Below, in pieces: positions 28,058-39,168 of a DNA stretch of 64,000 nucleotides. The position numbers and the translations under genes were made by a program. The DNA comes from Vibrio sinaloensis. GTDB lineage: Bacteria; Pseudomonadota; Gammaproteobacteria; Enterobacterales; Vibrionaceae. The notes under the pieces were generated by a model. The model made no database searches and was not told the origin of the DNA. It was given only the letters and a program-made list of their open reading frames with translations. The first letter of the stretch is position 1. Every line of letters starts with the position of its first letter. Location: NCBI RefSeq assembly GCF_023195835.1, contig NZ_CP096199.1, forward strand, positions 2,604,001 to 2,668,000, written 5' to 3'.

Positions 28058-28133
28058 GCCTCGATAGCTCAGTCGGTAGAGCAGAGGATTGAAAATCCTC
28101 GTGTCGGTGGTTCGATTCCGCCTCGAGGCACCA
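28058..28133 (+). tRNA. tRNA-Phe (GAA), acceptor-stem variant
   Basis: Identical to the other tRNA-Phe copies from the D-arm to the T-arm. Its acceptor stem is GCCTCGA/TCGAGGC instead of GCCCGGA/TCCGGGC. Both changed pairs (4-69 and 5-68) remain Watson-Crick, so the gene is probably functional. CCA is encoded. Confidence 0.96.
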
Positions 28134-28178
28134 TTATTTGGTGCTCTTACTCAATAAGTAAGACACAAACAGAATAGT

Positions 28179-28254
28179 TCCTCCTTAGCTCAGTTGGTAG
28201 AGCGACGGACTGTTAATCCGCAGGTCGCTGGTTCGAGCCCAGCAGGAGGAGCCA
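28179..28254 (+). tRNA. tRNA-Asn (GTT)
   Basis: A 76-base cloverleaf with anticodon GTT in CTGTTAA, acceptor stem TCCTCCT/AGGAGGA, encoded CCA. Last gene of cluster 1. Confidence 0.98.
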
Positions 28255-28261
28255 CTTTCAA

Positions 28262-28291
28262 AAGCCAAGTCTCACGACTTGGCTTTTTTTA
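28262..28291 (+). terminator. Terminator of tRNA cluster 1
   Basis: AAGCCAAGTC-TCAC-GACTTGGCTTTTTTT. The 28292-28513 stretch holds no gene and should contain the chemoreceptor promoter. Confidence 0.93.
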
Positions 28292-28513
28292 TGCTCTTTG
28301 TAAACCCTCCACCACCCTCGCAAGCAAAATCAGTTCCACTCATTTGAAATGTTATGCAGTTGTTAGCGTAAAAATTACTTATTTTGAGCTTAAAATTTAA
28401 TCCTCGTCATAAAACCAACCAAGGTAGCTATTTGGCTGAGAGCTTCTACACTAATATGACAGACAGATGAAATGGGTCATTAAGAACTCAATTTTTTACA
28501 AAACGGACTAAAT

Positions 28514-30151
28514 ATGAGCAATTTTATGAAACTAAAGACACAAGCTTATTTATTGTCAGGAATTATCTTGATCGCCTTGCTTGCGCTTACTGCGACCGGG
28601 TTATGGACACTGCGCGTCGCCAGTGATCTCGACAACAAAGCCCGGGTTACCGAACTGTTTAACAGCGCTTACAGCATTTTGAGTGAAGTAGAGAACATGG
28701 CGGCCGATGGCACCTTAACCGATCAACAAGCCAAAGCCATGGCGACCCGCATACTTCGTAATAACATTTACAAAGACAATGAGTACGTTTATGTCGCCGA
28801 TGAAAATATGGTTTTCGTGGCAACACCACTCGACCCACAACTACATGGCACCAGCTTTCATGATTTCAAAGATGGCAGCGGCAACAGTGTCGGCGAGATC
28901 CTGATTAACGCCATCAACAAGCAGCCCAATGGCATTGCCCAATATGAGTGGACATCTGCCTATCCCGACGGTTCTATTGACAACAAGTTGTCGATTGCAC
29001 AAAAATCTAAACGTTGGGGTTGGTATGTGGGAACAGGTATCAGCTTTGATGAAGTCAACGAACGTTTCTGGTCAACCGCTCAATGGCAACTCGGCCTGTG
29101 TTTAGTCGTCGCGGGCTTCATTCTCGCCGTATTAACCCTTTCGATCCGTCGTATGCTTGCTCTGCTTGGCGGTGAGCCACAGCAGGTACGTCAGGCTGTC
29201 CAAGAGGTGGCCAATGGCAAAATCCAAACCTCATTCGCCGAACCGGCTCCTGACGGCAGTATCTATGAAGCAGTGCAACAAATGAGCCTGTCACTGGCCA
29301 AGCTGGTTGAAAACCTTAGCGGCTCCATGCTTGCCCTGCGCAGCGAACTGGCTCAAGTCGAGGAGCGTTCGGCTAGTATTTCCCAACTCACCGACTCTCA
29401 GCAGCAATCTACTGCGATGATTGCGACTGCGATGACTGAAATGGCGTCGTCAGCAAACAACGTTGCCGACTCAGCCAGCGATACCGCGAAAAACACCGAT
29501 CAAGCAGATAAACAGAGCCAGCACACTCAGCATCTGATTCACAATACGGTCGATAACATCCAAGGACTGGCTAACCAGCTCAACGCTGCCAGCAAAGCAG
29601 TGGCTGACCTTGATAACAACGTTAACAGCATCGTAAAAGTGTTGGATGTGATTGGTGATATCGCCGAGCAAACCAACTTACTCGCGCTCAATGCCGCTAT
29701 CGAAGCTGCTCGCGCTGGTGAACAAGGTCGAGGCTTTGCAGTGGTGGCCGACGAGGTTCGCAACTTAGCCGGACGCACTCAAGATAGCACCAAAGAGATT
29801 CAACAGATGATCGCGAACCTGCAAGAGGGTTCACGCAACGCCATTCAAACGATGGAAGTGTGCGCGGAAACCAGTCAAAGTACGGTTCATGAATCACAAA
29901 ATGCGTCCGAGGCACTGCAGCAAATCGTTATTGCCTTAGAATCTATCACTCAAATGAGTCATCAAATCGCCACTGCGGCGGCAGAGCAGACTCAAGTCAG
30001 TGACGACATTTCACAGCGCATCAACTTGATTGAAGAGAGCGGTAATCAGCTCAGCAGTGTGGTGACCGAAAGCCACAATAGCACTCAGAGCCTAGCTCAA
30101 CTCGCTAACGAATTAGAAAGCTGGGTAAGTAAGTTTACGGTTAAGCACTAA
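28514..30151 (+). CDS. Methyl-accepting chemotaxis protein with a periplasmic Cache domain
   Basis: This 545-residue receptor has TM1 at about 11-31, a single-Cache (sCache_2-like) sensor at about 35-185 ([35 protein letters not shown]) and TM2 at about 193-212. A long cytoplasmic coiled coil follows, with the conserved signalling tip [20 protein letters not shown]. Such receptors pass ligand binding to CheA/CheW; family Cache sensors often bind small organic acids, but the ligand here is unknown. No C-terminal CheR-binding pentapeptide is seen. It sits alone between two tRNA clusters, with its own terminator. Confidence 0.93.
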   Translation: MSNFMKLKTQAYLLSGIILIALLALTATGLWTLRVASDLDNKARVTELFNSAYSILSEVENMAADGTLTDQQAKAMATRILRNNIYKDNEYVYVADENMVFVATPLDPQLHGTSFHDFKDGSGNSVGEILINAINKQPNGIAQYEWTSAYPDGSIDNKLSIAQKSKRWGWYVGTGISFDEVNERFWSTAQWQLGLCLVVAGFILAVLTLSIRRMLALLGGEPQQVRQAVQEVANGKIQTSFAEPAPDGSIYEAVQQMSLSLAKLVENLSGSMLALRSELAQVEERSASISQLTDSQQQSTAMIATAMTEMASSANNVADSASDTAKNTDQADKQSQHTQHLIHNTVDNIQGLANQLNAASKAVADLDNNVNSIVKVLDVIGDIAEQTNLLALNAAIEAARAGEQGRGFAVVADEVRNLAGRTQDSTKEIQQMIANLQEGSRNAIQTMEVCAETSQSTVHESQNASEALQQIVIALESITQMSHQIATAAAEQTQVSDDISQRINLIEESGNQLSSVVTESHNSTQSLAQLANELESWVSKFTVKH

Positions 30152-30167
30152 TCTAGCCTAGACACCA

Positions 30168-30197
30168 GAAAAGCACGCCTCTTTGCGTGCTTTTCTT
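30168..30197 (+). terminator. Chemoreceptor gene terminator
   Basis: GAAAAGCACGC-CTCTTT-GCGTGCTTTTCTT hairpin directly after the stop. Confidence 0.88.
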
Positions 30198-30334
30198 GCA
30201 ATTACCAGTAAACTATTTAACAACTTAACCCCTACCGCTCTTCTTGCCATCTATACACTTGTTGGCCAAAATGGATAAAAACAGCCCATTAAGTATAGAA
30301 AAACAACAAACGATATTTTTTTTGCATTTTGATG

Positions 30335-30363
30335 TTGACCTAAAGCACGAAAAGCATTTTAAT
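30335..30363 (+). promoter_or_regulatory. Sigma-70 promoter of tRNA cluster 2
   Basis: TTGACC (30335-30340), 17-base spacer, TTTAAT (30358-30363), same architecture and position relative to tRNA-Phe as in cluster 1. A T8 tract lies upstream. Confidence 0.78.
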
Positions 30364-30373
30364 ACACCTCGTC

Positions 30374-30449
30374 GCCCGGATAGCTCAGTCGGTAGAGCAG
30401 AGGATTGAAAATCCTCGTGTCGGTGGTTCGATTCCGCCTCCGGGCACCA
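30374..30449 (+). tRNA. tRNA-Phe (GAA)
   Basis: Identical in sequence to the tRNA-Phe at 27844. First gene of tRNA cluster 2. Confidence 0.98.
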
Positions 30450-30502
30450 CAATTTATACATTGTTGGTGCTTAGCACGAACAAGATAAGAAAAATACAGC
30501 GG

Positions 30503-30578
<76 letters not shown>

Positions 30579-30596
30579 TTTTTCTTAAAGAACAAT

Positions 30597-30672
30597 TCCT
30601 CCTTAGCTCAGTTGGTAGAGCGACGGACTGTTAATCCGCAGGTCGCTGGTTCGAGCCCAGCAGGAGGAGCCA
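30597..30672 (+). tRNA. tRNA-Asn (GTT)
   Basis: Identical to the cluster 1 tRNA-Asn; encoded CCA. Confidence 0.98.
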
Positions 30673-30682
30673 CTTTTAGTGT

Positions 30683-30758
<76 letters not shown>

Positions 30759-30793
30759 TTCTTTTCTGATTGAAAAGAGCAACAAAGAATAAT

Positions 30794-30869
30794 TCCTCCT
30801 TAGCTCAGTTGGTAGAGCGACGGACTGTTAATCCGCAGGTCGCTGGTTCGAGCCCAGCAGGAGGAGCCA
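30794..30869 (+). tRNA. tRNA-Asn (GTT)
   Basis: Second tRNA-Asn of cluster 2, identical to the first; encoded CCA. Confidence 0.98.
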
Positions 30870-30875
30870 CCTTAA

Positions 30876-30906
30876 AAAGCCAAGTCGAAAGACTTGGCTT
30901 TTTTCG
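30876..30906 (+). terminator. Terminator of tRNA cluster 2
   Basis: AAGCCAAGTC-GAAA-GACTTGGCTTTTTTC; the same stem as the cluster 1 terminator with a different loop. Confidence 0.93.
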
Positions 30907-30941
30907 TTTCTGATTGTTCTAACACCTTGATATTCCGAAAC

Positions 30942-30976
30942 AAAAAAAAGCCCCTGCGACATCATCACTGGGGCTA
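30942..30976 (-). terminator. plsC terminator
   Basis: On the minus strand AGCCCCAG-loop-CAGGGGCT followed by a run of eight T, 22 bases after the plsC stop. Confidence 0.85.
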
Positions 30977-30997
30977 GGAAATCAGTCATTGAGTTGA

Positions 30998-31738
30998 CTA
31001 GGCTTTAACGCCCTGCTGCTCGTTGAGCATCGCGACCTCTTGGTCTAGCGCTTCCAATTTTTCTTTCATCTGCTCTCGGCATAGGTTCGCCAGCTCACGC
31101 ACGTTATCTTTGCTATAGCCTTCAACAGAGACGGGTGGCAGCATTTCAACGATAACATGACCATTGTTCCAACGATTGAGCCTAACCCCAGCGGTTGAGC
31201 TACATACGATTGGGATAATCGGCAACTTGGCACCTAGCGCTGCATGAAATGCACCGGTTTTAAAAGGCAATAAGCCTCGACCACGTGAACGTGTCCCCTC
31301 GGGAAACATCCATACCGACACATCGCTCTGATTCAAATTATCCACTACTTGGTCAATGGTGCCTTTGGCTTTTGAGCGGTTAGCGCGGTCGATCAAAATA
31401 TTGCCAGTCAGCCAGTACAGCTGGCCAAACAGCGGCATCCAAGCCAAACTTTTCTTACCCACTGTGACAACTTTCGGGGTGACTGCCGATGACACGGTAA
31501 ACAAATCCCAGTTGTTCTGGTGATTAGCAATATAAATATGCTGACCGCGTTGGTACGCATCTTCTGGGATGCGCAATTCAAGGGTAATGCCGAATACTCG
31601 TGACATCTTGCCAAACAGGCGACCAAAGGTAAAAACGTGCTTAGGGTTACGTGGGCTCAACAGACAGTAGCCACAGCCAAACACAAACATCACAATTGCA
31701 AAAATCGCAACAGCCAATACACGTAATAGTGCAATCAT
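30998..31738 (-). CDS. plsC: 1-acyl-sn-glycerol-3-phosphate acyltransferase
   Basis: This 246-residue membrane enzyme makes phosphatidic acid from lysophosphatidic acid. The acyltransferase motifs HQNNWD (HX4D) near residue 73 and FPEGTRSRG near residue 147 are present, after an N-terminal hydrophobic helix. I use ATG 31738, which has GGAG 8 bases upstream and gives the E. coli length (245). A longer in-frame start at 31801 would overlap the murA terminator. Confidence 0.94.
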   Translation of the reverse strand: MIALLRVLAVAIFAIVMFVFGCGYCLLSPRNPKHVFTFGRLFGKMSRVFGITLELRIPEDAYQRGQHIYIANHQNNWDLFTVSSAVTPKVVTVGKKSLAWMPLFGQLYWLTGNILIDRANRSKAKGTIDQVVDNLNQSDVSVWMFPEGTRSRGRGLLPFKTGAFHAALGAKLPIIPIVCSSTAGVRLNRWNNGHVIVEMLPPVSVEGYSKDNVRELANLCREQMKEKLEALDQEVAMLNEQQGVKA

Positions 31739-31800
31739 CGTGGTTCTCCAAGAACAGAGAGACTCTTTAACGAATGAGACTCTCACTGATCTGATATTCA

Positions 31801-31829
31801 TAAAAAAGCCGAAACTCGCGTTTCGGCTT
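31801..31829 (-). terminator. murA terminator
   Basis: On the minus strand AAGCCGAAAC-GCGA-GTTTCGGCTTTTTT, just after the murA stop. It ends the mla-ibaG-murA transcription unit. Confidence 0.9.
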
Positions 31830-31852
31830 ACAAGCGTTAGCTGATTTTATCG

Positions 31853-33121
<1,269 letters not shown>

Positions 33122-33376
33122 TTACAGTGACATCAACTTCTTATCACGAGCCCACTCTTCAGGAGTGTAGGCTTTGATAGAAACAGCGTGGATGTCATTT
33201 CGTTGGATATATTCCATCAGTGGTGCATAAATCAGTTGTTGCTTCTTAACGCGACTCATTCCATCGAAACAAGCATCAACAGCAACTACTTCATAATGGC
33301 TGCCTTCGCCTTTGACGTGCAGCTCTTCTAAACTCAATGCTTCGTTTAAAATCTGTTGTACTTTTGCGCTATCCAC
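33122..33376 (-). CDS. ibaG: BolA-family protein IbaG
   Basis: This 84-residue BolA-like protein is related to E. coli IbaG (YrbA), which binds monothiol glutaredoxins with an iron-sulphur cluster and responds to acid. The helix-turn-helix-like BolA core ([28 protein letters not shown]) is complete, with the conserved His. It overlaps mlaB by 8 bases and lies 9 bases before murA, so the genes are co-transcribed. Confidence 0.94.
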   Translation of the reverse strand: MDSAKVQQILNEALSLEELHVKGEGSHYEVVAVDACFDGMSRVKKQQLIYAPLMEYIQRNDIHAVSIKAYTPEEWARDKKLMSL

Positions 33377-33698
33377 AATTCACCCCTGTTGTACTCTCTA
33401 AATGTCCCGCAACGAACTCTTCAACATTGCTTAACTGAAATAATGTGTGCAGTTCATCCGGCACGAAACTGAGCATTATATGACAGTTTTGTTTTTTTGC
33501 ATGCTCTAATAAGTGAATCAGCATCACCATACCGGCCGAATCGACTCGTGTGACTTGCTCCAGCGACACATCCACGCCACCAGCGGGAAAGTGTTGCTGC
33601 TTTAGCAGCGACCACAGTTCAGGGACACTCTCACGATCGAGCTCGCCAGAAAGTGAGTAACGCTGCTCGTTATCAAGCTGCCATTGCAGATTACCCAT
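33369..33698 (-). CDS. mlaB: MlaB, STAS-domain subunit of the phospholipid transporter
   Basis: This cytoplasmic STAS-domain protein of about 109 residues binds MlaF and stabilises the ABC transporter. The conserved STAS segment [16 protein letters not shown] is present. The ATG at 33698 overlaps the mlaC stop by 8 bases (ATGGGTAA). A TTG at 33713 would add five residues. Overlaps at both ends with mlaC and ibaG point to translational coupling. Confidence 0.88.
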   Translation of the reverse strand: MGNLQWQLDNEQRYSLSGELDRESVPELWSLLKQQHFPAGGVDVSLEQVTRVDSAGMVMLIHLLEHAKKQNCHIMLSFVPDELHTLFQLSNVEEFVAGHLESTTGVNCG

Positions 33699-34335
33699 TG
33701 CTTTTGCTCTCAAAGCGAATCGGCTGGTTTGCTAGCTCTGTCAGCTCTTGTGCCACAGCCAAAATACCTTCTTGACGAATTTTGCTGCTCCACTCGGACT
33801 GCTTGCTAGATAACAGACTAATCCCCTCGGCAATCATATCGAATGCCTCCCATTCGCCGCTGTTCTTGTCGCGACGCAGCTTAAACTCAAGCTTGATGTT
33901 GGGACGCGGTGTGTCAATGATGTCGACCTTAATGCTGGTAATGCTCTTATCTGGATCGATTTTTGACTCAGGCTCAAACTCTATGGTTTGGTCGGTGTAT
34001 TGAGTCAACACTTGAGCGTATGAAGTCACCAAATAGGCACGAAACGCAACAATAAACTCACCCACATCTTCGCGCTTTGCGCCTTTTAAATTAGGGCCAA
34101 GCAGCTTGAGCGCCGCGTATTTCTCGTTAACGAAGGGCATCAATTCTTGATCGACAATCACCTTGAGATGATTCGGGTCTTGTTGAATCAAATCCTGCTC
34201 AGCTTTAAGTCGTGAGAAAGCGGCTTCAGCCACCTGGCGCATCATCTGGTAAGGCTGGGTTTTATCAATCTCCTCAGCACGGGCACCAAATACAATCATA
34301 AATGAAAACAGAGTGAGTACTAACTTTTTAACCAT
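33691..34335 (-). CDS. mlaC: MlaC, periplasmic phospholipid-binding protein
   Basis: This 214-residue secreted protein has a signal peptide (MVKKLVLTLFSFMIVFGARA, cut before EE) and the MlaC/Ttg2D domain. It carries phospholipid between the outer-membrane MlaA complex and the inner-membrane MlaFEDB transporter. I choose ATG 34335, with GGGAG 6 bases upstream. The in-frame ATG at 34341 touches the ribosome site, and the one at 34371 lies inside mlaD. Confidence 0.92.
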   Translation of the reverse strand: MVKKLVLTLFSFMIVFGARAEEIDKTQPYQMMRQVAEAAFSRLKAEQDLIQQDPNHLKVIVDQELMPFVNEKYAALKLLGPNLKGAKREDVGEFIVAFRAYLVTSYAQVLTQYTDQTIEFEPESKIDPDKSITSIKVDIIDTPRPNIKLEFKLRRDKNSGEWEAFDMIAEGISLLSSKQSEWSSKIRQEGILAVAQELTELANQPIRFESKSNG

Positions 34336-34345
34336 AACCATCTCC

Positions 34346-34825
34346 CTACTCGCTATCCGAACCGCCGACACTATAAAGAACTTGGCCTATTAGGTCTTCA
34401 AGTACTAATGCCGATTTGGTGTCTTCGATATAGTCGCCATCCACCAGCATCTGTTCATCGTCAAACACGAAGCCTGGTGTTAACCCTATGTATTGCTCGC
34501 CAATTAACCCTGAGGTAAGAATTTTCACACTCGATGTTTCAGGAAACTGGTCGTAGCGAGCGTTGATTGCCATTGTCACCACAGGTAGCAAAGAATCCGT
34601 ATTGAGACCAATGCTGGTGACGCGGCCGATAACAACGCCACCCACTTTGACAGGAGAGCGCACTTTTAGGCTGCCAATATTGTCAAACTCTGCTTTCAGA
34701 GTGTAAGTATCGCTAGAGCCTAATCCCTTTACGTCAGCCACTTGAAAGATCATCACTAAAATTGCGCAAATTCCAGCGAGAACGAAGCTACCAACCCATA
34801 ATTCAGTTTTTCTAGTTTGTTGCAT
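34346..34825 (-). CDS. mlaD: MlaD, MCE-domain subunit of the phospholipid transporter
   Basis: This 159-residue protein has one N-terminal membrane helix (about 8-28) and one MCE domain (about 38-117: AEFDNIGSLKVRSPVKVGGVVIGRV, ILTSGLIGEQYIGL). Hexameric MlaD forms the periplasmic channel of the MlaFEDB complex. The length is close to the usual size for the family. It lies 2 bases after mlaE. Confidence 0.95.
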   Translation of the reverse strand: MQQTRKTELWVGSFVLAGICAILVMIFQVADVKGLGSSDTYTLKAEFDNIGSLKVRSPVKVGGVVIGRVTSIGLNTDSLLPVVTMAINARYDQFPETSSVKILTSGLIGEQYIGLTPGFVFDDEQMLVDGDYIEDTKSALVLEDLIGQVLYSVGGSDSE

Positions 34826-34827
34826 GA

Positions 34828-35616
34828 TTAGTTCCCAAACATCAATGCAGTTAGTACGAAGTCTAGACCAAGTACTGCCAATGAAGAGTGTACGACGGTA
34901 CGTGTCGTCGCGCGGCTGATTCCTTCTGAGGTAGGAATCGCATCATATCCGTTGAACAGCGCAATCCAAGTAACGGTAATCGCAAAGACTAAACTCTTAA
35001 TCATGCTATTGCCGATATCTTGGCCGAGCTCAACAGACGCCTGCATCGCAGACCAAAAACTGCCGTGATCAATCCCTTTCCAATCCACCCCGACTAATTG
35101 GCCGCCCCAAATACCCACAGCCATAAAGATCATCGCTAACAAAGGCATAGAGATTACACCGGCCCAAAAACGTGGCGCGATCACTCGCTTTAGCGGATCC
35201 ACGGCCATCATTTCCAAACTGGACAGCTGCTCTGTGGCTTTCATCAGCCCGATCTCCGCCGTGAGCGCGGATCCCGCACGACCGGCGAACAGCAAGGCGG
35301 TCACCACCGGACCAAGTTCGCGCAGTAGTGATAGAGCGACCATTTGCCCCAATGCACCTTCCGCTCCAAAATCGACTAAGATCACGTAGCCTTGAAGACT
35401 CAGAACCATACCAATGAACAGACCCGATAACAGGATAATGATCAGTGATTGCACCCCAACGCTATACAGTTGCTTAACCAATAGCGGAAGGTTTTTCAGC
35501 GGTTGTGGACGGCTGGCTAACGCGCCGAACAACATTAAACTGGCTCGACCAAAGGCCAGACAGATAGACATCGCCCTGCGGCCAACTGACGCCACGAAAT
35601 TTGCTAAGTTTGCCAT
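34828..35616 (-). CDS. mlaE: MlaE, permease subunit of the phospholipid transporter
   Basis: This 262-residue inner-membrane permease is of the MlaE family, with about five to six membrane segments. [45 protein letters not shown] and the C-terminal [14 protein letters not shown] segments are diagnostic. The start overlaps the mlaF stop by one base (TAATG), indicating coupling. Confidence 0.96.
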   Translation of the reverse strand: MANLANFVASVGRRAMSICLAFGRASLMLFGALASRPQPLKNLPLLVKQLYSVGVQSLIIILLSGLFIGMVLSLQGYVILVDFGAEGALGQMVALSLLRELGPVVTALLFAGRAGSALTAEIGLMKATEQLSSLEMMAVDPLKRVIAPRFWAGVISMPLLAMIFMAVGIWGGQLVGVDWKGIDHGSFWSAMQASVELGQDIGNSMIKSLVFAITVTWIALFNGYDAIPTSEGISRATTRTVVHSSLAVLGLDFVLTALMFGN

Positions 35617-36413
35617 TATGAGAACAGCTCCTCAGCCAGCGGCTTGGCCGGATGGCGAAACGGGACAGGACCGTCAGCATTTCCTTGCAGAAACTGCTGT
35701 ACTTGTGGATCGGGATTTTCTCTTAGCTCTTCAGGCGTGCCGCAAGCCACCACTTTTCCGTTGGCTAAGATATAAACCCAATCAGCAATGCTCATCACCT
35801 CGGGCACGTCGTGTGATACAACGATGGCCGTCACACCAAGGGCCTGGTTGAGATTATGAATCAACTCCACCAGCACTCCCATCGTGATCGGATCCTGACC
35901 AACAAAAGGTTCATCAAACATGATTAAGTCAGGGTCTAGGGCGATAGCTCGCGCTAAAGCTGCGCGTCTGGCCATGCCTCCGGATAGTTCACTGGGCATC
36001 AATTGAGCTGCGCCGCGCAAGCCTACGGCTTCGAGTTTAAGCAGCACTAAAGTGCGGATCAGCTCTTCGTCTAAATCGGTATGCTCTCTAAGCGGGAAAG
36101 CGACATTATCAAACACCGACAAGTCGGTAAAAAGTGCACCTGATTGAAACAGCATGCTCATCTTTTTACGTTCTTGATAGAGTTTACTGCGGCTTAGTGA
36201 TGGGATGTTGTTGCCATCGAACCAGATTTCTCCGTGCTCAGGGTAAAGCTGGCCACCAATCAGTCGCAGCAAGGTGGTTTTTCCTATCCCTGATGGCCCC
36301 ATGATCGCAGTGACTTTGCCTTTTGGCATGCGTAGGCTGACGTCGTCAAATATTTTGCGATCTCCACGAGAAAACGTTAGTTGCTTGACGGTCACTAAGT
36401 CTTCATATTCCAT
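35616..36413 (-). CDS. mlaF: MlaF, ATPase subunit of the phospholipid transporter
   Basis: This 265-residue ABC ATPase has Walker [10 protein letters not shown] (about residue 39), signature [14 protein letters not shown], Walker B LIMFDEPF and the switch His in VVSHD. It powers lipid movement by MlaFEDB, keeping phospholipid out of the outer leaflet of the outer membrane. It is the first gene of the leftward operon. The 36414-36654 stretch upstream holds the divergent promoters, and I see no distinct operator there. Confidence 0.96.
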   Translation of the reverse strand: MEYEDLVTVKQLTFSRGDRKIFDDVSLRMPKGKVTAIMGPSGIGKTTLLRLIGGQLYPEHGEIWFDGNNIPSLSRSKLYQERKKMSMLFQSGALFTDLSVFDNVAFPLREHTDLDEELIRTLVLLKLEAVGLRGAAQLMPSELSGGMARRAALARAIALDPDLIMFDEPFVGQDPITMGVLVELIHNLNQALGVTAIVVSHDVPEVMSIADWVYILANGKVVACGTPEELRENPDPQVQQFLQGNADGPVPFRHPAKPLAEELFS

Positions 36414-36654
36414 GTTGAACTCTTATTCGTTCCTGTAAGAATGGGCAATCATAAGCACATTGGTACAGAATTTAAAGCACTGTTCAATTAATTGTGAAGT
36501 GTCAAATATTAGTGACTGAACATATAACTGTGTCTATTTTCCTGACTGTACACCTTAGCTCGATAATTAATTGAATGAACTGCTTCCCTTTTAATACCCA
36601 AAGCGTCAAAATTAACGGTTAAATTCTCTCGAAGTGTATGGATTAGGAATTATC

Positions 36655-37626
36655 ATGTTCGAAGCCGTTGTGTTTCTCATTATTGGTTTAGTCTTTTTGG
36701 TTTGGAGTGCCGACAAACTGGTATTCGGTGCCGCTGCGCTTGCACGAAATGTCGGTATTTCACCGCTAGTTATCGGTATGACTATCCTAGCAATGGGCTC
36801 TTCTGCACCCGAAATGATGGTTTCAGCAACGGCGGCATTAGACGGGAAAACCGATACCGCCGTCGGTAACGTGCTTGGCTCGAACATTGCCAACATTGCC
36901 CTGATCCTAGGTATTACCGCGCTAATCAAACCACTGTCGATAAGCTCTGCGGTGTTACGCCGCGAGTTGCCATTAATGATAGGGGTGACTCTCCTAGCTG
37001 GCGTATTGCTGTGGGATAGCCACCTTGGTTTCTATGAAGGCGTGTTACTGTTTGTGCTGTTTGGCGCATTCATTGTCGCTATGCTTCGAATCAGCCAGAA
37101 AGAAAAAGCCAGCGGCATCGCAGATGCCATGCTTGAAGAGCAAGAGTCTGAAGTACCAGACGGGGTGAGCAATGCCAAAGCGGCACTTTGGGTAGTGATT
37201 GGTTTGGTCGTGTTGCCATTATCGGCCGATATGCTGGTCGATAATGCGGTTATTATTGCTCAGTACTTCGGTATGAGCGATCTGGTGATAGGTTTGACCA
37301 TCATCGCAGTGGGCACCAGCCTACCTGAGCTCGCCGCCTCGCTAGCTGGGGTAATGAAAGGCGAAGATGATATGGCGGTCGGCAACATCATCGGCTCAAA
37401 CGTTTTCAATATTTTGGCCGTAATGGGGATCCCGGGCATTTTAAATCCTTCGCTACTCAGTGAGTACGCGATGGGGCGTGACTTTTGGGTAATGCTTGGC
37501 GTGTCACTGCTGTTGGTTGCCATGGCGCTGGGTAAATCGCGCAGCATCAATCGCCTTGAAGGCGGCGTACTGTTTTGCAGCTTTATCGCCTATCAGGTCT
37601 ACTTAATTATGAATATGACGGCTTAA
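36655..37626 (+). CDS. yrbG: Calcium/sodium antiporter, CaCA family (YrbG-like)
   Basis: This 323-residue membrane protein has about ten helices and two inverted alpha-repeats, GSSAPEMMVS near residue 44 and GTSLPELAAS near residue 220. These ion-coordinating motifs define K-independent Ca/Na exchangers of the CaCA family. The ATG at 36655 has AGGA 8 bases upstream; the GTG at 36634 is less likely. It lies divergent from mlaF and ahead of kdsD, as in E. coli. Its physiological role is uncertain. Confidence 0.92.
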   Translation: MFEAVVFLIIGLVFLVWSADKLVFGAAALARNVGISPLVIGMTILAMGSSAPEMMVSATAALDGKTDTAVGNVLGSNIANIALILGITALIKPLSISSAVLRRELPLMIGVTLLAGVLLWDSHLGFYEGVLLFVLFGAFIVAMLRISQKEKASGIADAMLEEQESEVPDGVSNAKAALWVVIGLVVLPLSADMLVDNAVIIAQYFGMSDLVIGLTIIAVGTSLPELAASLAGVMKGEDDMAVGNIIGSNVFNILAVMGIPGILNPSLLSEYAMGRDFWVMLGVSLLLVAMALGKSRSINRLEGGVLFCSFIAYQVYLIMNMTA

Positions 37627-37645
37627 TCTGAGTTTGGAGTTGTAT

Positions 37646-38611
37646 ATGTTTGATTATCGCTCTGCAGCCCTTGAAGTACTCAAAACTGAAATCGCTGCCC
37701 TAGAACAACTTGACCAATACTTGAATGATGATTTCGTTCAGGCCTGCGAGCTTATCCTTGCGAACAAAGAAGGCAAGGTCGTCGTGATGGGAATGGGCAA
37801 ATCTGGTCATATTGGTAACAAAATTGCTGCCACCTTGGCCAGTACCGGAACCTCCGCTTTCTTTGTTCATCCAGGCGAAGCCGCACATGGTGATCTTGGG
37901 ATGATAGAAGCCGGAGACATCGTCCTCGCCATTTCTAATTCTGGAGAGTCCTCGGAGATCCTTGGTCTGTTTCCCGTTCTTAAACGACTCAACATCAAAA
38001 TCATTAGTATGACCGGTAAGCCTGAATCTAACATGGCGAAACTGTCGGACATACACCTGCAAATTACCGTGCCTAAAGAAGCTTGCCCGATTCAGTTAGC
38101 CCCGACCTCAAGCACCACTGCAACGCTGGTTATGGGTGATGCGTTAGCGATGGCATTGATGCGTGCTCGTGGATTTACCGCCGAAGATTTTGCCCTGTCG
38201 CACCCAGGTGGCGCACTCGGGCGCAAACTGCTGCTCAAGCTGGCCGACATCATGCACACGGGCGACAGCTTACCGCTAGTGACCCCGACCACTGTGGTCC
38301 GTGACGCGCTCCTCGAGATTAGTCAAAAAGGCTTAGGTATGACGGCTGTGGTTGATGAAAAACAGCAACTGGTGGGTATTTTTACCGATGGCGATCTACG
38401 CCGCATCTTAGACAAACGCGTTGATATTCATACCGCGCTCATTGGCGACGTCATGACCATCAACCCTACTGTCGCAGAGCCCAACATGCTTGCTGCAGAA
38501 GGGCTCAACTTAATGCAGCAAAAATGCATCAACGGCTTAATACTTTGTCAGCAAGGCGTCGTTGTGGGTGCATTAAACATGCATGATCTACTCAAAGCCG
38601 GAGTGATGTAA
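37646..38611 (+). CDS. kdsD: Arabinose-5-phosphate isomerase
   Basis: This 321-residue enzyme converts ribulose 5-phosphate to arabinose 5-phosphate, the precursor of Kdo for lipopolysaccharide. A SIS domain (VVMGMGKSGHIGNKIAATLASTG, ISNSGESSEI) occupies about 35-180, with two CBS repeats in the C-terminal third. The start at 37646 has GGAG upstream and the family N-terminus. The stop overlaps kdsC (TAATG). Confidence 0.96.
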   Translation: MFDYRSAALEVLKTEIAALEQLDQYLNDDFVQACELILANKEGKVVVMGMGKSGHIGNKIAATLASTGTSAFFVHPGEAAHGDLGMIEAGDIVLAISNSGESSEILGLFPVLKRLNIKIISMTGKPESNMAKLSDIHLQITVPKEACPIQLAPTSSTTATLVMGDALAMALMRARGFTAEDFALSHPGGALGRKLLLKLADIMHTGDSLPLVTPTTVVRDALLEISQKGLGMTAVVDEKQQLVGIFTDGDLRRILDKRVDIHTALIGDVMTINPTVAEPNMLAAEGLNLMQQKCINGLILCQQGVVVGALNMHDLLKAGVM

Positions 38612-39168
38612 TGAGCACCATGGTCGAGACTCTCTATCAACCTGTGGAACAATCTATTCTAGATGTTGCCAAACACATTAAGCTATTAATCTGCGACGTC
38701 GATGGCGTCTTTTCTGATGGCCTAATCTACATGGGTAATCAAGGTGAAGAATTAAAAACCTTCCATACTCGTGACGGCTATGGAATAAAGTCACTGATGA
38801 ATGCGGGTATTGAGGTCGCCATCATTACCGGCCGTCGCTCGCAGATTGTCGAAAACCGAATGAAAGCGCTCGGTATTTCACTGATTTATCAAGGTCAAGA
38901 CGATAAAGTAAAGGCGTATCAAGATATTTGCGATAAACTCAATATCGCCTCAGAGCACACTGGCTACATTGGTGACGACCTGATTGATTGGCCAGTGATG
39001 GAGCAAGTCGCGCTAAAAGTATGTGTGTCCGATGGTCATCCACTGCTTGCGCGCAGAGCGAATTATGTCACCTCGATTCGCGGCGGGCACGGAGCCGTCA
39101 GAGAGGTGTGTGACCTTATTCTTCAAGCACGAAACGAACTAGATGTTCACAAAGGTCTGAGTATATGA
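38611..39168 (+). CDS. kdsC: 3-deoxy-D-manno-octulosonate 8-phosphate phosphatase
   Basis: This 185-residue HAD-superfamily phosphatase (C0 type, tetrameric) releases Kdo from Kdo 8-phosphate. The catalytic DVDGVFSDG (DxDx) near residue 30, ITGRRS, and GDDLIDWPVM are present. It overlaps kdsD by one base and lptC by four, giving a tightly coupled LPS operon. Confidence 0.96.
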   Translation: MSTMVETLYQPVEQSILDVAKHIKLLICDVDGVFSDGLIYMGNQGEELKTFHTRDGYGIKSLMNAGIEVAIITGRRSQIVENRMKALGISLIYQGQDDKVKAYQDICDKLNIASEHTGYIGDDLIDWPVMEQVALKVCVSDGHPLLARRANYVTSIRGGHGAVREVCDLILQARNELDVHKGLSI

